A DNA stretch of 64,000 bases. Source: Acidocella sp. KAb 2-4 (GTDB taxonomy: Bacteria > Pseudomonadota > Alphaproteobacteria > Acetobacterales > Acetobacteraceae). The stretch spans positions 186,001-250,000 of the forward strand of contig NZ_JAJDJU010000002.1 in the NCBI RefSeq assembly GCF_020567705.1, in the 5' to 3' direction. The notes beneath the pieces were generated by a model, which worked only from the letters and a program-made list of their open reading frames with translations, was not told the origin of the DNA and searched no databases. This document shows positions 45,778 through 55,641 of this stretch, one piece after another (position 1 is the stretch's first letter; the number at the start of each line of letters is the position of its first letter). A program made the translations under genes and the position numbers.

Positions 45778-46657
45778 AGCGCTGACGCCCCTGCGCGGCG
45801 TGCCGGTTGTCATCACCGGGGCGGGCGGCTGGCTGGGCCAGGCGGCGCTGGAGATGGCGCATCAGGCTGGGGCGGAGATTCACGCCTTCGGCGCCAGCGC
45901 GCGCGACTACACGTTGCGTAGCGGCGCCGCCCTACCCATCCGGGCTTTGGACGAATTGGCGACGCTGCGCTGCCCCGCGCCGCTGATGCTGCACATGGCA
46001 TTTCTCACCCGCGAGCATGCGGCCAAGATGCCAGTTGAGACCTACATCGCCACCAACAGGGCGATCTCAGACACAGTCGAGGCCTTCATCCGCCGCAACG
46101 GCGCGCGCGGCGTGTTCGTGCCCTCCTCGGGCGCGGTGTATGCGCCGCCGCCCAACCCGTATGGTGACGGCAAGCGGGAGGACGAAGCCCGCTTCGCCGC
46201 GCTCGGCGTGCCCTGCGTCTCCATCCGTGTGTTCAACCTCGCCGGCCCGTTCATCAACAAGCTCGAGTCTTATGCGCTTGCCTGCATCATCCGCGATCTT
46301 CTGGCCGATAGGCCGGTCACGCTGCGCGCTGCGCATCCGGTCTGGCGCGGCTATGCGCATGTGGGGGATGTGCTCAACATCGCACTCGGCCTGCTGGCGC
46401 GCGGTGAATCGCCGCCGGTGTTCGATTCCTGGGGTGAGCCGGTGGAATTATCCGCCCTTGCCGCCCGCGCGGCGCGGGTGCTTGGCAAGCCGCTCGTGCT
46501 GCACCGCCCGGAATGGCAAAACGGCGCCCCCGATGTTTATCTCGGGGACGCCGCCGCGTTTCTTGGGTTCGCTTCCTCGATTGGTTTGGAACCTGCCAGC
46601 CTGGACCGGCAGATTCTGGACACCGCCGATTATTTGGGCAGGTGCTTCTCGATATAA
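45770..46657 (+). CDS. NAD(P)-dependent SDR epimerase/reductase (YerF-like role possible)
   Basis: A 295-residue extended-type SDR with nucleotide-binding [28 protein letters not shown] and the catalytic Y-x3-K in NPYGDGKRE. The substrate-binding region is [13 protein letters not shown]. In yersiniose loci the last step is reduction of the acetyl side chain by such an enzyme (YerF). Here it is the last gene of the coupled operon, so I infer that role, but a C4 or C5 epimerase or reductase is equally possible. It overlaps rfbH by 8 bases and, at its 3' end, the convergent speE by 28 bases. Confidence 0.75.
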   Translation: MLEALTPLRGVPVVITGAGGWLGQAALEMAHQAGAEIHAFGASARDYTLRSGAALPIRALDELATLRCPAPLMLHMAFLTREHAAKMPVETYIATNRAISDTVEAFIRRNGARGVFVPSSGAVYAPPPNPYGDGKREDEARFAALGVPCVSIRVFNLAGPFINKLESYALACIIRDLLADRPVTLRAAHPVWRGYAHVGDVLNIALGLLARGESPPVFDSWGEPVELSALAARAARVLGKPLVLHRPEWQNGAPDVYLGDAAAFLGFASSIGLEPASLDRQILDTADYLGRCFSI

Positions 46658-47487
46658 GGCGGCAGCCAGAAGCTCGCCACATGCACGCGCGGGCTCCAAT
46701 ACTCGCCGGCAATCCCGGCGGCTTCGGCGCGCGCGGTGATCGTCTCCACGCTATGCTGCGTCAGGCTGGCATCCTTGCCGGCCCAGCCGAGCGTCATATA
46801 GCCGCCGACATAGGTCGGCACGGCGGCGACATAGGCGGTGACATGCGGGAAGAACTGCTTGCGGCGCAGCGAGGTGTCGCGCAGCTCGTCAGCCTGCATG
46901 AAGGGCACGCCGCACTGGTTCACGATCAGCCCTTGCGGGGTGAGGATGCGCGCCGCGTTTTTGTAGAACTCGTCGGTGAACAGCACCTCGCCCACACCGA
47001 TCGGGTCGGTGGAGTCGACGATGATGACATCGAACGACGCATCCGGCGCTTTCTTCACGTAGTCGATGCCGTCGCCCACGATCACCTGCGCGCGCGGATC
47101 ATTCCAGGCATTGCCGCCAATATCCGGCAGGAACTCCTTGGAGAGGCGGATCACCTCGCCGTCGATCTCGGCCATCACCGCGCGCTCCACGCCCTTGTGC
47201 ATCAGCACATGGCGCAGCACGCCGCCGTCACCGGCGCCGATGATCAGCACGTTTTTGGCGTTGCCATGCGCCAGCAGCGGCACGTGGGTCAGCATCTCCT
47301 GATACACGAACTCGTCGCGCTCGGTGATCTGCACCACGCCATCCAGCGTCAGCACGCGGCCATGGCTGTCCGTCTCGAACAAGCCGATGTCCTGAAACTC
47401 GCTCTTCACCCGCGCGAGCTGGCGCACGAAGCGAAAGCGCTGCCCCCAATCGGGGTACAGCGTCTCGTTAAACCATGTATCGGTCAT
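46630..47487 (-). CDS. speE: Spermidine synthase
   Basis: Transfers the aminopropyl group from decarboxylated SAM to putrescine, 285 residues. Motifs are FQDIGLFETDSHGRVLTLDGVVQITERDEFVYQEML, the SAM-fold LIIGAGDGGVLRHVL, the catalytic DSTDPIG (Asp), QCGVPFM and YVAAVPTYVGGYM. It lies 1 base after speD in a two-gene spermidine operon. The C-terminal codons overlap the end of the SDR gene on the other strand. Confidence 0.96.
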   Translation of the reverse strand: MTDTWFNETLYPDWGQRFRFVRQLARVKSEFQDIGLFETDSHGRVLTLDGVVQITERDEFVYQEMLTHVPLLAHGNAKNVLIIGAGDGGVLRHVLMHKGVERAVMAEIDGEVIRLSKEFLPDIGGNAWNDPRAQVIVGDGIDYVKKAPDASFDVIIVDSTDPIGVGEVLFTDEFYKNAARILTPQGLIVNQCGVPFMQADELRDTSLRRKQFFPHVTAYVAAVPTYVGGYMTLGWAGKDASLTQHSVETITARAEAAGIAGEYWSPRVHVASFWLPPYIEKHLPK

Positions 47488-47488
47488 G

Positions 47489-47944
47489 TTAAGCGATCAG
47501 CCCGCGTTTTTGTTCGTTGATCTGGATGTGGCTCGGCGTGAACGCTTCCTTGAGGAAGGGGATCAGCTTGTACGGGTCGCAGCAGCCGCACATGAACACA
47601 TCCAGCGCCGCGAAATTACGCTCGGGCCAAGAGTGAATGGAGATATGGCTCTCCGCCAGCACAACCACGCCGGAGACGCCGCCATTCGGCTCGAAATGGT
47701 GGAAGTGGTGATGAAGGATCGTGGCGCCGGCCGCGATCGCGCCGTCGCACAGCGTCTTGTCGATCAGCTCCGGGCTGTCGAGATTGGAGGCACCCCACAG
47801 ATCGATGATCAGGTGCATCCCGGCGTATTTCACGCCATCTTTCTCGACGTAGTAATCCTTCTGCGGCTCAGCAGAGACCGTGGAAATCGCCTGGTTTTCG
47901 CTCGGAGACTCCGAGACCATCCCCAGTCGGGCAAGTGCGTTCAT
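47489..47944 (-). CDS. speD: S-adenosylmethionine decarboxylase proenzyme
   Basis: Pyruvoyl enzyme supplying decarboxylated SAM, 151 residues. Self-cleavage is expected at the Glu98-Ser99 bond in LAESHISIHSWPE, leaving pyruvoyl at Ser99. Other active-site parts are the catalytic Cys region MCGCCDP and HLIIDLWGA. The class-1b core is preceded by about 40 extra residues (MNALARLG...KDYYVEKDG). The ATG at 47944 is preceded by GAGGGGG. It is in an operon with speE. Confidence 0.94.
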   Translation of the reverse strand: MNALARLGMVSESPSENQAISTVSAEPQKDYYVEKDGVKYAGMHLIIDLWGASNLDSPELIDKTLCDGAIAAGATILHHHFHHFEPNGGVSGVVVLAESHISIHSWPERNFAALDVFMCGCCDPYKLIPFLKEAFTPSHIQINEQKRGLIA

Positions 47945-48060
47945 TGCGAACCCCCTCAACTAGCAGACAGCCTGTAAGGCGCAGCACCGCGCTGCGCCCC
48001 CCTGGGCCAGTGGGGGGGGCTTATGAGGCCATACCCCCCTGGATGCAAGTGATATTTTAA

Positions 48061-48096
48061 CGCCCGGCCAAGAATTTTTCGTGTCCTGGCCGGGCG
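48061..48096 (-). terminator. Hairpin downstream of gcvP
   Basis: A 10-bp stem, CGCCCGGCCA / TGGCCGGGCG, with a 16-base AT-rich loop lies 14 bases beyond the gcvP stop. On the minus strand it is followed by TTAAAAT, so it may be an inefficient intrinsic terminator. Confidence 0.5.
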
Positions 48097-48109
48097 TATT
48101 TGCATGCCG

Positions 48110-50976
<2,867 letters not shown>

Positions 50977-50980
<4 letters not shown>

Positions 50981-51357
50981 GCCAGCGTGCCCAGAAATTC
51001 ATCATACGCCGCGCGGTCCAGCAGGGTGGACACGGAAGCCGGGTCCGCCAGGCGCAGCTTGAAGAACCACGCCGCGCCCTCGGCGCCGGTGTTGACTAGG
51101 CCCGGCTCGTCCACGATCGCCTGGTTGGCCTCGGCCACCGTGCCCGCCAGCGGGGCATACACGTCGGAGGCCGCCTTCACGCTCTCCACCACCGCAACCG
51201 CCTCAGCCTTGGCGACATTGCGGCCCGGCTCCGGCAGTTCGACGAACACGATGTCGCCCAGCGCGGCTTGCGCGTGGTCGGTGATGCCGACAGTGGCGAG
51301 ACCGTCAGCGCCGATCGAAACCCATTCGTGATCCTTGGAATAATAAACCTGGGCCAT
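50977..51357 (-). CDS. gcvH: Glycine cleavage system H protein
   Basis: Lipoyl carrier of the glycine cleavage system, 126 residues. The lipoylated Lys is Lys61 in [12 protein letters not shown]. Flanking motifs are [30 protein letters not shown] and a C-terminal AAWFFKL. The ATG at 51357 has AAGGAG upstream; a 9-codon longer frame running into gcvT is not conserved. It lies between gcvT and gcvP. Confidence 0.96.
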
Positions 51358-51373
51358 AAGCGGTGTCTCCTTT

Positions 51374-52435
51374 TCAGCGAACATAGTTATGAGGAACGAA
51401 GGGCAGGGCGGTGACCGTGCCGGGCAGCGGCTTGTCGCGCACGATCAGCTCAAGCGCGGTGCCAGGCGAAGCCAGATCAGCCCGTACATAGCCCAGCGCG
51501 ATCGGGGCGTTCAGCGTGGGGGAGAACACGCCGGAGGTGATCTCGCCGACGCGCGCGCCCTGGTGGCGGATTTCGGCATGGGCGCGGGCCGGGGCGCGGC
51601 CGTCGAGGCGGATGCCGACCAGCTTCTCGGCGGTGCCCTCGGCCAGTGCCGTGTTCACCGCCGCGGCGCCGAGGAAATCAGCCGCCGCCAGGCGCTTCTT
51701 GGAAAGCGCGAAATTCAGCCCGGCCGCCACAGGGCTGGTGGCCTCGCCAATGTCATTGCCATAAAGCGGCAGCCCGGCCTCCAGGCGCAGCGAGTCGCGC
51801 GCCCCCAGCCCGGCGGGCACCGCCCCGCGCGCCAGCAGGATCTCGGCCAGACGCTCGCCCGCTTCACCCGGGCAGCCGATCTCGAAGCCGTCCTCGCCTG
51901 TATAGCCCGAACGGGTGACCACGCAGGGAATACCCTCCACGCTCACCGCCGCCGCATCCATGAATTTAAGCGCCGCGCCCTCGGGGAACAGCGCCGCCGC
52001 CTTCGGGCCTTGCAGCGCCAGCAGCGCGCGGTCGAAATGCGTGGTCACGGCCAGGCCATGCGCGCGCATATGCGCCACGTCCACATCCTTGCGCCCGGCA
52101 TTCAGCACCGCCTGCAGATGCGTGCCGAGATTGGCGACCATCAGATCATCGATGATGCCGCCCTGGGCGTTGAGCAGCAGCGTGTAGCGCTGGCGCCCGG
52201 CTTTCAGCCCGGTGATGTCGCCCGGCACCAGGGCCTCGAAGCCCCGCGCGTCGGCGATCTCGACCTGTCCCATATGGGAGACGTCGAACAGCGCGGCGCC
52301 CTCGCGGCAGGCATTATGCTCGGCCATGATGCCCGCATATTGCAGCGGCATCTCATAACCGGCGAACTCAACCATGCGCGCCCCGAGCTTGCGGTGCAGC
52401 CCGTCCAAAGGTGTTTTCAGCATATGAATCCCCAT
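51374..52435 (-). CDS. gcvT: Aminomethyltransferase, T protein
   Basis: Tetrahydrofolate-dependent step of glycine cleavage, releasing ammonia and methylene-THF, 353 residues. Motifs are [28 protein letters not shown], the catalytic-Asp region (GGIIDDLMV), [28 protein letters not shown] and the C-terminal barrel ([22 protein letters not shown]). Start at ATG 52435 or the in-frame ATG 52423; neither changes the conserved part. First gene of gcvT-gcvH-gcvP, directly behind the glycine riboswitch. Confidence 0.96.
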   Translation of the reverse strand: MGIHMLKTPLDGLHRKLGARMVEFAGYEMPLQYAGIMAEHNACREGAALFDVSHMGQVEIADARGFEALVPGDITGLKAGRQRYTLLLNAQGGIIDDLMVANLGTHLQAVLNAGRKDVDVAHMRAHGLAVTTHFDRALLALQGPKAAALFPEGAALKFMDAAAVSVEGIPCVVTRSGYTGEDGFEIGCPGEAGERLAEILLARGAVPAGLGARDSLRLEAGLPLYGNDIGEATSPVAAGLNFALSKKRLAAADFLGAAAVNTALAEGTAEKLVGIRLDGRAPARAHAEIRHQGARVGEITSGVFSPTLNAPIALGYVRADLASPGTALELIVRDKPLPGTVTALPFVPHNYVR

Positions 52436-52475
52436 CAGATCAGCTCCCAGCTTGAAGCGCCGGCAGTTCTGACCC

Positions 52476-52664
52476 CCCTCTGTCCTGGGAACCTGAGAGA
52501 TTCGGGCGGTTTCATCCGTCCTTGACCCCGTCGGTGCGGTGGCGCTGCCACCGGCTTTCCAGAGTATCCCTTTGACAAGCCGCAGCCCTTTTTGCCTGAG
52601 CGGTTCCGGGGGCCGGTTGCGCCTTCGGCGGCGCGGGTCTATGCCCGCGCTCTCTCCTGCGTCC
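52476..52664 (-). promoter_or_regulatory. Tandem glycine riboswitch controlling gcvTHP
   Basis: Two consecutive glycine aptamers are read on the minus strand. Aptamer 1 begins GCAGGAGAGAG (about 52661) and ends in CGCTCAGGCAAAAAGG (52587-52602). Aptamer 2 begins GGGATACTCTGGAAAG (from 52570) and ends in CTCTCAGGTTCCCAGGACAGAGG (52478-52500). These are the conserved three-way-junction parts of the gcvT element. The linker is short, as needed for the cooperative tandem arrangement. The riboswitch ends about 40 bases before the gcvT start and so could expose or hide the ribosome binding site. Glycine is expected to switch the operon on. Confidence 0.93.
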
Positions 52665-52677
52665 GAATAAGGACAAT

Positions 52678-52766
52678 TCCTTTTGCCTGAGATTTCGGGA
52701 TTTGCAAAGCTGGTAATTGTCTATACAATTTCCTGGCCACCTTATTTTAGGCTGGCCCTAAAATAA
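52678..52766. promoter_or_regulatory. Divergent control region between gcvT leader and ABC ATPase gene
   Basis: The gap between the riboswitch and the ABC ATPase start holds three separate signals. CTCAGGCAAAAGGA (minus, 52678-52691) copies the 3' motif of a glycine aptamer. AATTGT-CTAT-ACAATT (52715-52730) is a perfect 6-bp inverted repeat of the kind bound by GntR-type regulators. TTATTTTAGG-CTGGC-CCTAAAATAA (52742-52766) is a perfect 10-bp inverted repeat ending 23 bases before the ATPase ATG. The AT-rich stretch must contain promoters for both directions. Confidence 0.5.
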
Positions 52767-52789
52767 AAAATAGGGAATGTTTGTAATCC

Positions 52790-53575
52790 ATGTCCGATAC
52801 GTCCAAACCCACACCGACCCTGGTGGTCGAAGATATCCATAAGAGCTTCGGCAAGGTCGAGGTTCTCAAAGGCGTGTCGCTGACCGCCTATGAACATAAC
52901 GTGATCGCCATTCTGGGTTCCTCCGGCTCCGGCAAGAGCACTTTTTTGCGCTGCATCAACCTGCTGGAAATGCCCGATCGCGGCCGGGTCTCGATCAAGG
53001 GCGAACTGATCGAGATGAAGGACGGCAAGAACGCCCGCGCCGCGGCGAATCCGCGCCAGATCGAACGGTTGCGCACCCGTTTGTCGATGGTGTTCCAGCA
53101 GTTCAACCTGTGGGCGCACATGACGGTGCTGCAAAACGTCATCGAAGCCCCGGTGCATGTGCTGAAGCTCGATAAGAAAACCGCCATCGCCCGCGGTGAG
53201 GCGATGCTGGAAAAGGTTGGCCTGGCCAACAAGCTCGACGCCTATCCGGCCCAGCTCTCTGGCGGGCAGCAGCAGCGTGTGGCGATTGCCCGCGCCCTGG
53301 CCATGGAGCCCGAGGTGCTGCTGTTCGACGAGCCAACCTCGGCCCTCGACCCCGAACTGGTCGGCGAAGTGCTGAAGGTGATGCGCGATCTCGCCAAGGA
53401 AGGGCGCACCATGCTGGTCGTCACCCACGAGATGGGGTTCGCCCGCGAGGTGGCCGACCGCGTGATGTTCCTGCACAAGGGCCAGACCGAGGAGGAGGGC
53501 CCGCCGAGCGAGATGTTCACCAACCCCAAATCGGAGCGCTTCCGCCAGTTCCTCTCGAGCACATTGCGGCACTAA
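52790..53575 (+). CDS. Polar amino acid ABC transporter ATP-binding protein (HisP/GlnQ-like)
   Basis: A 261-residue nucleotide-binding subunit of a polar-amino-acid uptake system. It has Walker [11 protein letters not shown]-loop [14 protein letters not shown], signature LSGGQQQR, Walker [13 protein letters not shown] and the switch His in VVTHEMGFA. The extra segment after Walker A ([24 protein letters not shown]) is typical of HisP/OccP-type ATPases for basic amino acids. No permease or binding protein is adjacent, which is unusual. It is divergent from the glycine-controlled gcv operon and may share control elements with it. Confidence 0.92.
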   Translation: MSDTSKPTPTLVVEDIHKSFGKVEVLKGVSLTAYEHNVIAILGSSGSGKSTFLRCINLLEMPDRGRVSIKGELIEMKDGKNARAAANPRQIERLRTRLSMVFQQFNLWAHMTVLQNVIEAPVHVLKLDKKTAIARGEAMLEKVGLANKLDAYPAQLSGGQQQRVAIARALAMEPEVLLFDEPTSALDPELVGEVLKVMRDLAKEGRTMLVVTHEMGFAREVADRVMFLHKGQTEEEGPPSEMFTNPKSERFRQFLSSTLRH

Positions 53576-53658
53576 GATCTGGCCGGCGCCGTTGTCACGG
53601 CCACGTCGGGCTTCCTATCTAGGAGCCAGACCACAGATCACGCAGTTCGAGACAGTTC

Positions 53659-54531
53659 ATGGCAGAAGACCCGTATAAAGTGCTTGGGGTGAAGCGGGAG
53701 GCGACGGCGGATGAAATCCGCGCCGCCTATCGCAAGCTCGCGAAGAAGCATCACCCCGACCTCAACCCCGGCAACAAGGCGGCGGAGGAGGCGTTCAAGG
53801 CCGTCTCGCTGGCCAATGACATCCTCTCCGACCCGGAGAAGCGCGCCCGCTTCGACCGCGGCGAGATCGACGCCGCCGGGGCCGAGCGCGCGCCGCAAGG
53901 CCATTGGCGCCAGCATGCCGGGGCCGGGGCGGCCGGGTTCGGCGGGTTCGACGATATTTTCGCCAATATCTTCGAGCAGCGGGGTCACGGCCCCGCCCGT
54001 GGGCAGGATGAGCGCTATTCGGTGCGCGTCGGTTTCCTCGAGGCGGTGAATGGCGGCAGCAAGCGCATCACCTTGCCCGATGGCCAGAGCCTTGACGTGA
54101 AGATTCCGCCCGGCACCGAGGAGGGCGGCGTGCTGCGCCTGCGCGGCCGCGGCCAGCCAGGCCGCAATGGCGGCCCCACCGGCGACGCGCTGATCGAGGT
54201 GCATGTTGGCTCGCACCGGCTATTCCGCCGCGAGGGGCGCAACATCCACCTGGAACTGCCGATCTCGCTGAAGGAGGCGGTGCTCGGCGGCAAGGTGCAG
54301 GTGCCGACCCCGGCCGGCGATGTAGTGATGACCGTGAAACCGCATACCGAGAGCGGCACCGAGATGCGCCTGCGCGGGCGCGGCGTGCCCGCGCATGGCC
54401 ACCATCATGCGGGCGACCTGCTGGTCAAGCTGCGCGTTGTCGTCGGCCCGGCCGATGCGGCGCTGGAGGCGTTCCTGCAAAGCTGGGAGCAGCCGGGTTA
54501 CGACCCGCGCGCCGGGCTCAGCGCCTACTGA
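53659..54531 (+). CDS. DnaJ-family co-chaperone, CbpA-like (no zinc finger)
   Basis: A 290-residue co-chaperone. The J domain (1-65) has the HPD motif at 32-34 (KKHHPDLNPG). A Gly/Phe-rich linker follows (AAGFGGFDDIFANIFEQRG), then the two C-terminal substrate-binding beta domains (about 115-280: SLDVKIPPGTEEGGVLRLRGRGQPG, KEAVLGGKVQVPTPAG, EMRLRGRGVPAHG). The Cys-rich zinc finger of DnaJ itself is absent, as in CbpA. It stimulates a DnaK partner encoded elsewhere. The end overlaps the convergent efflux gene by 7 bases. Confidence 0.92.
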   Translation: MAEDPYKVLGVKREATADEIRAAYRKLAKKHHPDLNPGNKAAEEAFKAVSLANDILSDPEKRARFDRGEIDAAGAERAPQGHWRQHAGAGAAGFGGFDDIFANIFEQRGHGPARGQDERYSVRVGFLEAVNGGSKRITLPDGQSLDVKIPPGTEEGGVLRLRGRGQPGRNGGPTGDALIEVHVGSHRLFRREGRNIHLELPISLKEAVLGGKVQVPTPAGDVVMTVKPHTESGTEMRLRGRGVPAHGHHHAGDLLVKLRVVVGPADAALEAFLQSWEQPGYDPRAGLSAY

Positions 54532-55421
54532 GCCGCCTGGCCGTTGCCCGTGTCGCGCGGGGTGATGGAGACGGTGCAGGTCATCCCCGCCACCAGCTTC
54601 ACCCCGTCCGGCACATGGTCGAGCTCGACGCGCACGGGGATGCGCGCGGCGAGGCGGACCCAGGTGAAGGTCGGGTTCACATCCGCCAGCAGCGTGGCGG
54701 AGGTGGGGGTGCGCTCGACATCGGCGATGCCCGCCGCGATGCCGCTGACATGGCCGGTAATGGCCGGGCCGCCCTGCATCAGGGTGATCTTGGCGGCGTC
54801 GCCAGGGCTGATGCCGCGCATCTTGGTCTCTTCGAGATACGCGTCGACATAAAACGAATCGCTGTCCACGATCGCCAGAACCGGCTTGCCGGCGGTTACG
54901 TAATCACCTGGCCGCATGGAGAAATTGGTGATCACGCCGTTCACTGAGGCATATACCGTGCTGCGCCGCTGGTTCAGCTCCGCCACGCCGAGATTGGCGA
55001 GCGCCAGGTTGTATTCGGCTTCCGCTTCCTGCGCCGTGGCGCTCGCCTGGTCGCGGCTGAGCCCCGAGGCGGCGTTGTTCGACACCGCGGCGTAGCGCGC
55101 AGCGTCGCTCTTGGCTTGTTGCATGGCCGCGCGGGTGCGGTCCACCGCCGCCTGGGCCTGCTGCACCGCCAGGGTGAAGCGGGCGGGGTCGATCTGGAAC
55201 AGCTTGTCGCCCTCATGCACAACCTGATTGTCGTGCACGAAAACCTGCACGACCGGGCCGCTCACATCGGGCGCCAGATCCACCACGTCGGCGCGGACCC
55301 GGCCATCGCGGGTCCAGGGCGCGTCCATGTAATAATCCCATAGCTGCGAGGCGACGAGCGCGGCGGCAAGCAGCACCACGAGCGTGGCGAGGAGGCGAAA
55401 CGGCAGGGAGGCGGTCGTCAT
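54525..55421 (-). CDS. HlyD-family membrane fusion protein, AaeA-like
   Basis: Periplasmic adaptor of an efflux pump, 298 residues. It has an N-terminal transmembrane anchor (LLATLVVLLAAALVASQLWDYY), a lipoyl-like half (TRDGRVRADVVDLAPDVSGPVVQVFVHDNQVVHEGDKLFQIDPARF), an alpha-helical hairpin (about 85-145) and a second lipoyl half followed by a beta barrel. It resembles AaeA and EmrA-type adaptors. It is the third gene of a minus-strand operon with a DUF1656 protein and a FUSC permease, the same three components as aaeXAB. Confidence 0.85.
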   Translation of the reverse strand: MTTASLPFRLLATLVVLLAAALVASQLWDYYMDAPWTRDGRVRADVVDLAPDVSGPVVQVFVHDNQVVHEGDKLFQIDPARFTLAVQQAQAAVDRTRAAMQQAKSDAARYAAVSNNAASGLSRDQASATAQEAEAEYNLALANLGVAELNQRRSTVYASVNGVITNFSMRPGDYVTAGKPVLAIVDSDSFYVDAYLEETKMRGISPGDAAKITLMQGGPAITGHVSGIAAGIADVERTPTSATLLADVNPTFTWVRLAARIPVRVELDHVPDGVKLVAGMTCTVSITPRDTGNGQAAQ

Positions 55422-55434
55422 GATACTCCGATCA

Positions 55435-55641
55435 TCAGAACAGGCGGTTCATCGCCAGGCTAACCAGCCCGGTGAGGATGATAAGGACGGAAAAATCGAA
55501 GAGCGGGCGGTGCCAGACATAGCGGTAAAGCCCGGCCGCAGCCATCAGGCGGCGCACGCCGATGCCTAGCGCCTGCGCGATCAGCGCCCAGACCAACAGG
55601 GGCGGCAGATAAACACCGAACAGGTCGATTTCACCGATCAT
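55435..55641 (-). CDS. DUF1656 (AaeX-like) small membrane protein
   Basis: 68 residues with two hydrophobic helices and the DUF1656 N-terminus (MIGEIDLFGVYLPPLLVWALIAQ). The same kind of protein (AaeX) accompanies AaeA and AaeB in aromatic-acid efflux systems; its role there is not known. The ATG overlaps the stop of the FUSC gene by 4 bases, and the HlyD-like gene follows after 13 bases. Confidence 0.85.
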   Translation of the reverse strand: MIGEIDLFGVYLPPLLVWALIAQALGIGVRRLMAAAGLYRYVWHRPLFDFSVLIILTGLVSLAMNRLF

